A stretch of 43,339 bases of DNA from SURF-32 sp964648365 (lineage in GTDB: Bacteria; Planctomycetota; Phycisphaerae; UBA1845): the NCBI GenBank assembly GCA_964648365.1, contig CAZYLK010000028.1, forward strand, positions 1-43,339. The letters are read 5' to 3'. The notes under the pieces were generated by a model. The model saw only the letters and a program-made list of their open reading frames with translations, ran no database searches and was not told where the DNA came from. Below are positions 15,647 through 22,605 of the stretch, one piece after another. The position numbers were made by a program, and so were the translations under genes. Every line of letters starts with the position of its first letter. Positions within the stretch are counted from its first letter, which is position 1.

Positions 15647-16915
15647 TTACCCAGATTTGGCTCGGGCAAAGTACTCCGACGCAATCCGCCGGTAGGCGTC
15701 CGCACCGGCCGCGAGTTCCGCTTCCGTCACGTACTCGTCCGGTGTATGCGAACGGCGTGTGTCGCCCGGGCCGATCTTGACCGCTGGAATGCCGGCCAGA
15801 AACACCATGTCGCTCATCGCCGGGCTGCCCGCGGGGCGTACTCCCGGCAATGCCGCGAGGACGGCACGGACGATTCGCTCGTCCACGGCCGTCTCGATGG
15901 GAACCAGCCGATCGCTGTGGACGTGGACGGCGCTGGCCAGATCGCGTCGAAGCCGTTCGATCGTCGCGCCGTGCGGCTGGTTCGGCGTGGTGCGGACATC
16001 GACGTAAAACGTACACCGGTCCGGGACGACGTTTCTGGCAACGCCGCCTTCGATCATCGTCACATGGGCATGGCAGGCGCCGAGCCACTCGTGCGGCGGC
16101 CCCCAGTCATAACGCTGAATCGCCAGCACGTCGCGAGCGGCAATGGCGATGGCGTTGTGATCGCAATCCGAAGGTGTGTTGGCCGGATGGCTGCTGCGCC
16201 CGCGCGCCTCGCAACGAAGAATGAGCAGGCCGCGCTGTGCGATCATGGGCGTCAAGCCGGTCGGCTCGCCCACCAGGGCCGCGTCGATCGGGCCGATCTC
16301 GTTGAGAATCGTGCCCAGTCCATTTCCGGTGATCTCCTCCTCGGCGGTCAGGGCGAGGACGAGGGTGCCGCCTAGTGGCTGCCGGGGGCCGGTTGACCCC
16401 ATGGGAAGACACCGGTTGAAAACCGGTGCCACAACTGAATCACGCCCGTCGGAAACCGGCGCCACACCGGAATCACGCCCGTCGGAAACCGGTGCCACAC
16501 CGGAATCACGCCCGGTCGAAACCGGCGCCACACCGGAATCACGCCCGTTGGAAACCGGGGCCACGCCGGAGTCGGACCGATCGGATGCCAGTGCGTGGAG
16601 CGCAATCGCAGCTTCCATCATGGCGACGACGCAGCCTTTGGCGTCGTTGGCGCCCAGGCCGATCCACCGGTCGCCGTCGCGGCGAAGCGTCCAGGGATCG
16701 CCGCTCCAACCCTGTCCGGGCGGAACCGTGTCCAGATGCGAGTTCAGCAGCAGCCGCGGGCGAGGTGCGTCGCCGATTTCGGTCCACAGGTTGTTGCCGC
16801 GCCGGTGGACCGTCAGCCCGATCGATTCGAGCTCGGCCGCGACGATGTCCGCCACGGCCGCTTCCTCTCGCGAGAGGCTCGGCGTCTGCACCAGCCTGCG
16901 CAGCCGCTCGATCAT
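15647..16915 (-). CDS. argE: M20-family N-acetylornithine deacetylase (or related deacylase) with an in-frame repeat insertion
   Basis: This 422-residue metallo-deacylase carries the M20 di-zinc motifs: N-S-H-L-D-T-V-P-P (about 58), G-A-N-D-A-K-G, A-E-E-E-I-T-G, G-E-P-T-G-L, and a late S-H-T-P-D-E-Y-V. Next to argB, the likely reaction is removal of acetate from N-acetylornithine, but a succinyl-diaminopimelate or LysK-type role is possible. Residues about 109-168 are a foreign-looking insertion of near-identical 11-residue units (DSGVAPVSxGR), encoded by 33-bp tandem DNA repeats. It lies between the second and third metal motifs, so it probably forms a surface loop and need not destroy activity. 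Its ATG overlaps the argB stop by four bases (ATGA). Confidence 0.88.
   Translation of the reverse strand: MIERLRRLVQTPSLSREEAAVADIVAAELESIGLTVHRRGNNLWTEIGDAPRPRLLLNSHLDTVPPGQGWSGDPWTLRRDGDRWIGLGANDAKGCVVAMMEAAIALHALASDRSDSGVAPVSNGRDSGVAPVSTGRDSGVAPVSDGRDSGVAPVSDGRDSVVAPVFNRCLPMGSTGPRQPLGGTLVLALTAEEEITGNGLGTILNEIGPIDAALVGEPTGLTPMIAQRGLLILRCEARGRSSHPANTPSDCDHNAIAIAARDVLAIQRYDWGPPHEWLGACHAHVTMIEGGVARNVVPDRCTFYVDVRTTPNQPHGATIERLRRDLASAVHVHSDRLVPIETAVDERIVRAVLAALPGVRPAGSPAMSDMVFLAGIPAVKIGPGDTRRSHTPDEYVTEAELAAGADAYRRIASEYFARAKSG
16411..16562. repeat. Tandem 33-bp repeat inside argE, related to a dispersed hairpin element
   Basis: Four 33-bp units at 16431-16463, 16464-16496, 16497-16529 and 16530-16562 differ at only a few positions. 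They are preceded by a part unit (16411-16430, ACCGGTTGAAAACCGGTGCC) that contains a palindrome, and followed by a decayed copy up to about 16589. On the reverse strand each unit reads TGTGGCRCCGG-TTTCC-N-CGTGATTC. That pattern is shared with the intergenic hairpin element at 33843-33879. Copies are contiguous, with no spacers, so this is not a CRISPR array. The unit length is a multiple of three, so the reading frame is kept. Confidence 0.9.
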
Positions 16916-17847
16916 GCCGGCGCCGCCCCGGTCTTGTCGTCGCCGCCGGCCTTGCGCTCGACGATGAGCGTGCCGCAGCCCTCGTTGGTGAACACCTCGC
17001 CCAGGATGGCATCAGTCGCGCGGCCGTTGACGATGTGGACCTTGGGCACGCCGCCGCGCAATGCCTCGACGCAGGCGGCCAGCTTCGGCAGCATCCCCCC
17101 CCCTACGACCCCGCGTTCGATCAGCGACTCCAGTTCCGCCACGTCCAGATAGGAGTGCAGGGTAGCCGGGTTGTCCACGTCGTCCATGACCCCGTCGACT
17201 CCCGTAACGGAGAAGTACTTCGCCGCCTGAATCTCGATTGCCAGCCTGGCCGCGACCGTGTCGGCGTTGACGTTGTAGGCCTGGCCCGATTCATCCGCGG
17301 CCAGACTCGCCACCACCGGCACGAACCCCCCGTCCAGCAGGTGCCGCAGCACGCCTACGTCGACGCGCTCCACGTCGCCGACGAAGCCGAAGTCCACGTC
17401 GCGCGTCTGCCCGGTCGATGGATCGGTGACCGGCCGGACGGGCCGCTTTTTTACCGTGATCAGGCCGGCATCGATGCCCGACAGCCCGATCGCCGGGATG
17501 GACATCTGCCGGAACGAGCAGAGCAGGTTTGTATTGACGGTGCCGGCGAAGACCATCTTGGCGACTTCCAGCGTGGCCGCATCGGTCACGCGGCGCCCCG
17601 CGACGATGTCCGGCCTGATGCCCAGCCGCCCGCCGGTCTGCTCCATCTGCGGCCCCCCGCCATGCACCAGGACGACTCGGATGCCAAGCTGATGCAGCAG
17701 CGACGCCTGCGCCACCAGATGATCCAGCGCCGCCCCCGGCTCGCACATCGCCCCGCCCAGCTTGATCACGAACACGCGCCGCTCGTACGCGCGGATGTAA
17801 GGGATTGCCGTCCGCAGCGCCCCGACGCTTTCACGAGTATGCACCAT
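16912..17847 (-). CDS. argB: Acetylglutamate kinase
   Basis: This enzyme phosphorylates N-acetylglutamate, the second step of arginine synthesis. Family motifs are F-V-I-K-L-G-G-A-M near the start, V-V-L-V-H-G-G-G-P-Q-M, N-V-N-A-D-T-V-A and GGMLPKLAACVEAL, all in the expected order for the amino acid kinase fold. The ATG at 17847 gives 311 residues and has GAGGA seven to eight bases upstream. An ATG at 17892 would add 15 residues but has no ribosome binding site. Segments in the middle (SIPAIGLSGIDAGLITVKKR) support an intact active protein. It is followed by argE with a four-base overlap, so the two are translated together. Confidence 0.93.
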   Translation of the reverse strand: MVHTRESVGALRTAIPYIRAYERRVFVIKLGGAMCEPGAALDHLVAQASLLHQLGIRVVLVHGGGPQMEQTGGRLGIRPDIVAGRRVTDAATLEVAKMVFAGTVNTNLLCSFRQMSIPAIGLSGIDAGLITVKKRPVRPVTDPSTGQTRDVDFGFVGDVERVDVGVLRHLLDGGFVPVVASLAADESGQAYNVNADTVAARLAIEIQAAKYFSVTGVDGVMDDVDNPATLHSYLDVAELESLIERGVVGGGMLPKLAACVEALRGGVPKVHIVNGRATDAILGEVFTNEGCGTLIVERKAGGDDKTGAAPA

Positions 17848-18030
17848 CGCCATTTCCTCACTTTCAACCGCCGCATCCATCCAGTCTGGCACCGGTTATC
17901 AATCGGCGTTGACCAGTGACGCGCCGGCTTCTCATGCGACAACGCCATTATGACTCAGGCGGACGAGTGAGGCCAGCCGATCGTGACCCTGAGGGTGATT
18001 TCGAGACCCGATCGCCCCGCCGATCCGTGG

Positions 18031-18036
18031 TATGAT
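18031..18036 (+). promoter_or_regulatory. -10 box placed for a leaderless mRNA (flavoprotein gene)
   Basis: TATGAT ends six bases before the GTG at 18043. With a normal -10 to +1 distance transcription would begin at the GTG itself. No good -35 box or ribosome binding site is seen. The recQ gene shows the same geometry. Confidence 0.45.
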
Positions 18037-18042
18037 GCCCGC

Positions 18043-19416
18043 GTGGAGCGCGCGGCGGATGTGCTGGTGGTTGGAGCGGGCGCGGCCGGGCTGGCCTGCG
18101 CCATCTTCGCCGCGCGAAGCAACGCAGCGCTGCGCATCGTCGTTCTGGATGGCGCCCGCAAGGTCGGTGCGAAGATTCTGGTTTCCGGCGGCGGGCGCTG
18201 CAACGTCACCAACGTGCGGGTCGCGCCGGCCGACTTCTACGGCGGCAATCCGAACGTACTCCGGCGGGTGTTGGCGGCGTTCCCCGAGACGGCCGCGCGA
18301 CGTTTTTTTGAGGACATTGGCGTCGCCCTGCACGAGGAGGACTACGGCAAGCTCTATCCCGACAGCAACACGGCACGCACGGTGGTGGACGCGCTGCTTG
18401 CCGAGGGCGTTCGGCGAGGCGTAACCGTCCTGACGCAGCATCGCGTCACGGCGATGGGCCGGGCTTCAGCCTCGGATCGTGATCACCCGGTGGACTCCGA
18501 CAGCGAGCCGCGGGCTTCAGCCGGTGCGGAAGCCGCGGCGCAGTCAGCAGCGCATCTCTCGCGCAACGCCGCGGGCGGAACGAAACACCGCTTCGAGGTC
18601 GCCGTCGACGCCCCCGACGGCCCACAGATCTGGCGCGCCGACAGGGTCGTTCTCGCAACCGGCGGGCTGTCACTGCCCAAGACGGGCAGCGACGGATTCG
18701 GATACGAACTTGCCCGGCGGCTCGGGCATGACGTTTCGCCGACAGCGCCGGCGCTCGATCCGTTGCTGCTGGAGGGCGGGTTTCATGCGGCACTCTCGGG
18801 CGTCGCACATGACGTCGAATTGACCGTTCATGCGTCCGGGTCGAAGCCGGTTCGAATCGCCGGACCCATGCTGTGGACCCATTTCGGCGCTAGCGGACCG
18901 GCAGCGCTCAATGCGTCGCGGTTCTGGAACATGGCCGCACTGGCCGGTACCCCCGCGCGCGTGACGGCCAACCTGCTTGGCGGCCTGGACTTTTCCCACG
19001 CCGAGCAGGCGCTGATCGACGCCTGTCAGTCACAACCGAAGGCACAGGTCACCAGCGCGCTGCGCCGCTGGCTGCCGGCGAGCGTCGCGGAGGCGGCCTG
19101 CCGGGCGAGTGGAATCGCGTCGCACGTCGCCGCCGGTCAGCTTGCCCGCGACGCCCGCCGCCGATTGCTACACGTGCTGACCGAACTGCCCCTGCCGATC
19201 ACCGGCACGCGCGGCTACAAGTACGCCGAGGTCACCGCCGGCGGCGTGCCGCTGAGCCAGATCGACCCTTCGACGATGCAGTCGCGCGTCTGCCCGGGCC
19301 TCTACCTGGTCGGCGAGATCCTCGACGTCGATGGGCGGTTGGGCGGGTTTAACTTTCAGTGGGCATGGTCGAGCGGATACGTCGCGGGGGCGGCGCTGGG
19401 CCGGTCGGAACCCTGA
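18043..19416 (+). CDS. BaiN/HI0933-family NAD(P)/FAD-dependent oxidoreductase
   Basis: This flavoprotein of 457 residues opens with a Rossmann motif (VLVVGAGAAGLACAIFAARS). Family hallmarks are KVGAKILVSGGGRCNVTN, RVVLATGGLSLPKTGSDGFG, an internal domain (about 230-370), and the C-terminal VGEILDVDGRLGGFNFQWAW. Members are flavin oxidoreductases of poorly known substrate; BaiN acts on bile acids, but that should not be carried over here. The GTG at 18043 fits family N-termini (VERAADVLVVGAG). A GTG at 17983 would add 20 residues. Residues about 140-180 are an Ala/Ser/Asp-rich insertion containing a repeated DNA motif, unlike relatives. It is divergent from argB and converges on the ParDE pair. 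Confidence 0.88.
   Translation: MERAADVLVVGAGAAGLACAIFAARSNAALRIVVLDGARKVGAKILVSGGGRCNVTNVRVAPADFYGGNPNVLRRVLAAFPETAARRFFEDIGVALHEEDYGKLYPDSNTARTVVDALLAEGVRRGVTVLTQHRVTAMGRASASDRDHPVDSDSEPRASAGAEAAAQSAAHLSRNAAGGTKHRFEVAVDAPDGPQIWRADRVVLATGGLSLPKTGSDGFGYELARRLGHDVSPTAPALDPLLLEGGFHAALSGVAHDVELTVHASGSKPVRIAGPMLWTHFGASGPAALNASRFWNMAALAGTPARVTANLLGGLDFSHAEQALIDACQSQPKAQVTSALRRWLPASVAEAACRASGIASHVAAGQLARDARRRLLHVLTELPLPITGTRGYKYAEVTAGGVPLSQIDPSTMQSRVCPGLYLVGEILDVDGRLGGFNFQWAWSSGYVAGAALGRSEP
18460..18522. repeat. Direct repeat CGGGCTTCAGCC within the flavoprotein gene
   Basis: CGGGCTTCAGCC occurs at 18460-18471 and again at 18511-18522. The spacing is 51 bases, a whole number of codons, so both copies encode R-A-S-A. 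The surrounding 120 bases encode a low-complexity insertion. The motif resembles half of the G/C-rich hairpin elements found between genes elsewhere in the window. Confidence 0.65.
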
Positions 19417-19437
19417 CGGTACGTTCGAGTCACTCCG

Positions 19438-19472
19438 AGGCCGCTGTCTCAATGTGGATCGAGACGGCCTCC
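19438..19472. terminator. Hairpin between convergent flavoprotein and toxin genes, possible bidirectional terminator
   Basis: GAGGCC (19438-19443) pairs with GGCCTC (19467-19472) and GTCTC (19447-19451) with GAGAC (19462-19466), with a three-base bulge and a ten-base loop. It lies between the 3' ends of convergent genes. No T-run follows, so termination is inferred from position. Confidence 0.4.
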
Positions 19473-19514
19473 TGTGCTCTACGCAATCCAAGGAAACGGA
19501 AGCCCGGCGCTGAC

Positions 19515-19805
19515 TCAAACATGTCGGGAAGGATCCATACTCGCGTGCAGCACGCGCTGGATCAAAACGACATCGTCACTGAAGGTATAGAAAACGATGT
19601 GCTTGCGGACGAGCCTTGACCAGTAACCCGCTCTTACCCCATCGCGCCGCTTCCCCGTTTCCGGTTCGGCGCCGCACTTTCGCAGTCCGTCGTCCAGTTC
19701 GTCGAGATAGCGATCGGCTTGATCGACGCCGAACCGGTCGTAACTCCACCGCCAGATTTCCCGAAGATCGGTCTCTGCCCGTACGCTGATGATGAGCGCC
19801 CGCAT
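19515..19805 (-). CDS. parE: ParE/RelE-superfamily toxin
   Basis: This 96-residue protein has the ParE/RelE toxin pattern: LIISVRAETDLREIWRWSYDRFG at the start, then ADRYLDELDDGLRKCGAEPETGKRRDGVR, and a strand pair RKHIVFYTFSDDVVLIQRVLHASMD. ParE toxins poison DNA gyrase and RelE toxins cut mRNA; the P-E-x-G-K-R-R-D-x-V-R-x-G-Y segment favours ParE, but the target is not proven. Its ATG overlaps the antitoxin stop by one base (TGATG), the usual coupling for this order of antitoxin then toxin. The gene looks intact. Confidence 0.9.
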   Translation of the reverse strand: MRALIISVRAETDLREIWRWSYDRFGVDQADRYLDELDDGLRKCGAEPETGKRRDGVRAGYWSRLVRKHIVFYTFSDDVVLIQRVLHASMDPSRHV

Positions 19806-20059
19806 CAGGGTGGCGCTCCGCCGACCGCTTTGCGCGCCTGCTTCTTAATCCTATCGACGTCGAGCGGACCCGCGATGCCGCTCGCCTCGCCTTCTACCAG
19901 AGCGCCGCGGAGGGCCTGGAGCTTCCGCTCGTGCTCTTCAAGCAACCGCAGGCCCGAGCGGATCACGTCGGTCGCGTTTGCGTAGCGACCGGACCTGACT
20001 TGGGAGGCCACGAAGGCATCGAAGTGATCACCGAGGATGAACGACGTATTCTTGGGCAT
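19805..20059 (-). CDS. parD: ParD-type ribbon-helix-helix antitoxin
   Basis: This 84-residue protein starts MPKNTSFILGDHFDAFVASQV, followed by G-R-Y-A-N-A-T-D-V-I-R-S-G-L-R-L-L-E-E-H-E, the classic ParD/CopG ribbon-helix-helix N-terminus. The C-terminal part (EGEASGIAGPLDVDRIKKQA) would bind the toxin. The ATG at 20059 is supported by AGGAGAG eight bases upstream; an earlier in-frame start lies beyond the promoter and is unlikely. The protein probably represses its own promoter through the inverted repeat at 20090-20106. Confidence 0.92.
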   Translation of the reverse strand: MPKNTSFILGDHFDAFVASQVRSGRYANATDVIRSGLRLLEEHERKLQALRGALVEGEASGIAGPLDVDRIKKQARKAVGGAPP

Positions 20060-20086
20060 GGCACGCTCTCCTGCGCTTGTCGTCAG

Positions 20087-20115
20087 AGTATACCACAATA
20101 TGGTATGGCAGTCAA
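20087..20115 (-). promoter_or_regulatory. Sigma70-type promoter of the parDE pair
   Basis: On the reverse strand TTGACT (20115-20110) and TATACT (20092-20087) are separated by exactly 17 bases. Each box matches consensus at five of six positions, one of the best promoter matches in the window. The start point would be near 20080, about 20 bases before the antitoxin ATG, with the ribosome binding site in between. Confidence 0.75.
20090..20106. promoter_or_regulatory. Inverted-repeat operator over the parDE promoter
   Basis: ATACCA (20090-20095) and TGGTAT (20101-20106) form a perfect 6-bp inverted repeat with a five-base centre. It covers the -10 box and most of the spacer of the parDE promoter. 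This is the expected place for autoregulation by a ribbon-helix-helix antitoxin; binding is inferred. Confidence 0.65.
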
Positions 20116-20136
20116 CTCCTGCGATAATCGACCTTG

Positions 20137-21978
20137 CTATCCGCTAAACCGACTGATCTCCTCCACGAACAGCTTCCCGTACTGCTCCAGCTTCGCCTCA
20201 CCCACGCCCTGCACTTTCCGAAACGCCTCCAGCGTGCGCGGCTTGCGGCGGGCCATGTCGCGCAGGGCTGCGTCGGAGAAGACGACGTAGGCCGGTACTT
20301 GCAACTTCTGCGCGAGCCTCTTGCGCACGTTGCGAAGATGCTCGAACAGGCCGCGGTCCACTTCTTCCCAGGCGACCCGCGCGGCACGTGTCTCTTTGAC
20401 CGCTTCCTGCTTCGTCTGAAGCATCTTGACGCTGCGCTGCTTGCGCATGACCTCCCATGAGGAGGCATTGAGCTTCAGGATGGGCCGCTCGCCGTGCGTA
20501 CGTTCCAACAGACTCTGGTCAACAAGTTGATAGATCCAGTTCGATACGACGGCCTTGGGCGTATCACGCAGCAGCCCATAGGTGCTCAACCGTTCATGGC
20601 CGCGCTGGCGGACCGACTCCACTTCGGCCCCGCACAGCACGTCCGCCACGTAGCCGACGCCGAAGCTCTCGCCGACGCGATACACGCATGAAAGAATCTT
20701 CTGAGCCGTCACGGTCCCGTCCTCAACGCCTTCCAGTTCGTCGAGACAAACGTCGCAGGCCTCGCAGTTCGCCTTCGAATAGGCCTGGCCGAAGTGCTCG
20801 ACGAGCAGGCGATGCCGGCATTGCAGCGAGGTGGCGAATCGTCGCATCTGGTTAAGCAGGAACAGACTCGACTCGATCAGCGGTTCGGGGTTGGCCAGGC
20901 TGGCGGCGCTCTTGCGGATCAGGCCCTCCCATCGGGCCGCGTCGGCCGCCGAGTAAAACAGCACGCATTCGGCCTCCAGCCCGTCGCGGCCGGCACGACC
21001 CGTTTCCTGTTGATACGCCTCGACGGACTTCGGAAGGGTCGCGTGGATCACACAACGCACGTTGCTGCGGTCGATGCCCATACCGAAGGCGACCGTTGCG
21101 GCGACGACGTCGATCTCCTCGGCGGCGAAGGCCTCCTGCGTCCGCCGGCGCTGCTCCGGGTCCAGTCCGGCATGGTAAGGCTCGGCCTTGATGCCGGCGT
21201 CCTGCAACGTGTCCGCCATGACCTCGGTGTCGTTACGGCTGAGGCAGTAGACGATCGCCGCCTGATTCTTGTGCCGGCGGATGGTCTCGATGACCTGGCG
21301 GCGCACGGCCGTCTGTGGAACGACGCGATAATGCAGATTCGGCCGGTCGAACTGCCCGACCAGCACGGCCGGGTCGGTCAGGCGCAACTGTTCGACGATG
21401 TCGCGTCGCACCCGTTCGGTGGCGGTGGCGGTGTAGGCGTGAACGCTGGCGCTCGGGAATCGCTGCTTGAGAGTGGCCAGCTTGCGATACTCGGGGCGGA
21501 AGTCATGGCCCCAGTGGCTGATACAGTGCGCCTCGTCGATGGCGAAGGCGCGCACGTCGAGCCGGCGGGCAAAATCGAGAAACCACGGCGTCAGCAGCCG
21601 CTCCGGCGCGACGAACACCAGCCGCAACCGGCCGCGCAATGCGTCCTGCATGGTGCGATCCCGCTCGATGGGCTCGGTCCCGCTGTGGAGCGCCCCGGCC
21701 GGGTAGCCACAGGCTTGCAGCCCGTCCACCTGGTCTTTCATCAGCGAGATCAGCGGCGAGATGACGATATCGGTGCGCCCCACGACGAGCGGCGGCACCT
21801 GGTAGCACAGCGACTTGCCCCCACCCGTCGGAAGGACCACCAGCGAATCGCGCTGATCGACGCCCGCCCGGATGGCCTCCTCCTGCAACGGGCGCAGGGT
21901 GTCGTAGCCCCAGTAGCGTCGTACCGGCTCGATGATCTGCTCGAGCGTAACGGGTTGCCTGACGTCGGCGGTCGGCAT
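20137..21978 (-). CDS. recQ: ATP-dependent DNA helicase RecQ
   Basis: This 613-residue 3'-5' DNA helicase acts in recombination and repair. The helicase core has Walker A PTGGGKS (Lys55), the DEAH box in AFAIDEAHCISHWGHDF, and motif VI-like QETGRAGRDG. The RQC region contains the zinc cysteines in CRHRLLVEHFGQAYSKANCEACDVC. A C-terminal HRDC domain (about 530-610) completes the standard bacterial architecture. The ATG at 21978 matches family N-termini and gives normal length; an earlier ATG adds 40 low-complexity residues. There is no ribosome binding site, but TATACT lies six bases before the ATG, suggesting a leaderless transcript. The parDE pair follows on the same strand with its own promoter. 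Confidence 0.95.
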   Translation of the reverse strand: MPTADVRQPVTLEQIIEPVRRYWGYDTLRPLQEEAIRAGVDQRDSLVVLPTGGGKSLCYQVPPLVVGRTDIVISPLISLMKDQVDGLQACGYPAGALHSGTEPIERDRTMQDALRGRLRLVFVAPERLLTPWFLDFARRLDVRAFAIDEAHCISHWGHDFRPEYRKLATLKQRFPSASVHAYTATATERVRRDIVEQLRLTDPAVLVGQFDRPNLHYRVVPQTAVRRQVIETIRRHKNQAAIVYCLSRNDTEVMADTLQDAGIKAEPYHAGLDPEQRRRTQEAFAAEEIDVVAATVAFGMGIDRSNVRCVIHATLPKSVEAYQQETGRAGRDGLEAECVLFYSAADAARWEGLIRKSAASLANPEPLIESSLFLLNQMRRFATSLQCRHRLLVEHFGQAYSKANCEACDVCLDELEGVEDGTVTAQKILSCVYRVGESFGVGYVADVLCGAEVESVRQRGHERLSTYGLLRDTPKAVVSNWIYQLVDQSLLERTHGERPILKLNASSWEVMRKQRSVKMLQTKQEAVKETRAARVAWEEVDRGLFEHLRNVRKRLAQKLQVPAYVVFSDAALRDMARRKPRTLEAFRKVQGVGEAKLEQYGKLFVEEISRFSG

Positions 21979-21984
21979 GGGGCC

Positions 21985-21990
21985 AGTATA
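21985..21990 (-). promoter_or_regulatory. -10 box placed for a leaderless recQ mRNA
   Basis: On the reverse strand TATACT ends six bases before the recQ ATG at 21978, so transcription would begin at the A of the start codon. No clear -35 box is found at the normal distance, and no ribosome binding site precedes the ATG. Confidence 0.5.
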
Positions 21991-22189
21991 GCGGAAGCGC
22001 CGAATGGGCGGAGACGAGGGAAGAAGCGACGGAGGCCGCCGCGGAGAGCGCAACGGAGCGCTCTGAGCCCCGGCCCGCCACGGGCGGATCTGCGACATTC
22101 ATGCCGGGGTGCTCGCGGAGCCGCGTACGGCGGAGTCGACGCCTTGGTCGCAAACTGAGCCGCGCGGGAAGAACTCCCTGCGCGTCGAT

Positions 22190-22276
22190 CGGAGGAGGAG
22201 GGATTCGAACCCCCGAGACCCTTTCGAGCCTAACGGTTTTCAAGACCGTCGCCTTCAGCCGCTCGGCCACTCCTCC
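22190..22276 (-). tRNA. tRNA-Ser (anticodon TGA)
   Basis: The reverse strand folds as an 87-base class II tRNA. The acceptor stem GGAGGAG pairs with CTCCTCC and the discriminator is G. The anticodon loop CTTGAAA sits on a GC-rich stem with anticodon TGA (22240-22242). There is a long variable arm, and a T-loop TTCGAAT between GGGGG and CCCTC. The long variable arm and discriminator G fit serine. CCA is not encoded. Confidence 0.95.
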
Positions 22277-22338
22277 CGAAGCGTGTGCGCAGCCCGCCGG
22301 CAGGTGCGGAAGGCACGAACCCGCGTTGTGATCGTTCG

Positions 22339-22368
22339 ACCATACAGCCTGCGGAGTTCGAGCGTCAA
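22339..22368 (-). promoter_or_regulatory. Candidate sigma70-type promoter of tRNA-Ser
   Basis: On the reverse strand TTGACG (22368-22363) is followed after 18 bases by TATGGT (22344-22339). Transcription would start about 55 bases upstream of the mature tRNA 5' end. Confidence 0.55.
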
Positions 22369-22460
22369 GGGTGGACGTGCCGCGGCCGAACCCAGGCTGC
22401 CCCCGAGTCGCTGGCTGACCCGCTGACGCCAGCTGCCTGGCCAGCCGGCTGACCGGCTGA

Positions 22461-22499
22461 CTACCGTTAACCCCGGCTCGAAGGCCGGGGCTCTGGTAG
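22461..22499. repeat. Two-tier palindromic hairpin element
   Basis: An inner perfect stem CCCCGGC/GCCGGGG (22471-22477 with 22484-22490, loop TCGAAG) is enclosed by an outer stem CTACC/GGTAG (22461-22465 with 22495-22499). It looks like a REP-type element of the same style as those at 16411 and 33843, though the sequence differs. Confidence 0.65.
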
Positions 22500-22572
22500 A
22501 TTGCTCCGTGGCTCCGTGGCTCTGCGCCTCCGTGCCTTATCCGCCACATTCCCCCCGCGGGCGACGCCCGGC

Positions 22573-22578
22573 TATACT
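22573..22578 (+). promoter_or_regulatory. -10 box upstream of the ECF sigma gene
   Basis: TATACT at 22573-22578 lies 27 bases before the ATG at 22606, leaving a leader of about 20 bases with a GGAG site. No -35 match is visible. The context GGCTATACT resembles that before recQ (CGCTATACT). Confidence 0.45.
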
Positions 22579-22605
22579 CTTGCCGACGAGCAGTGACCGG
22601 AGCGC

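Larger units (their letters stand above)
22277..22605. other. Intergenic region between tRNA-Ser and the ECF sigma gene
   Basis: These 329 bases hold the tRNA promoter (22339-22368), a stretch of GCTGACC-like short repeats (about 22410-22460), a large hairpin (22461-22499), a CTCCGTGGCTCCGTGG near-tandem repeat (about 22504-22535), and the -10 box of the sigma gene. No gene is seen. Confidence 0.6.

Noticed and set aside
16411..16589. Possible CRISPR array
   Set aside because: Units are contiguous without spacers, lie in frame inside a gene, and no cas gene is present.
20794..22158. A 454-codon plus-strand frame
   Set aside because: It lies antisense to recQ and crosses the tRNA-recQ junction; the amino acid pattern is low-complexity and matches no family.
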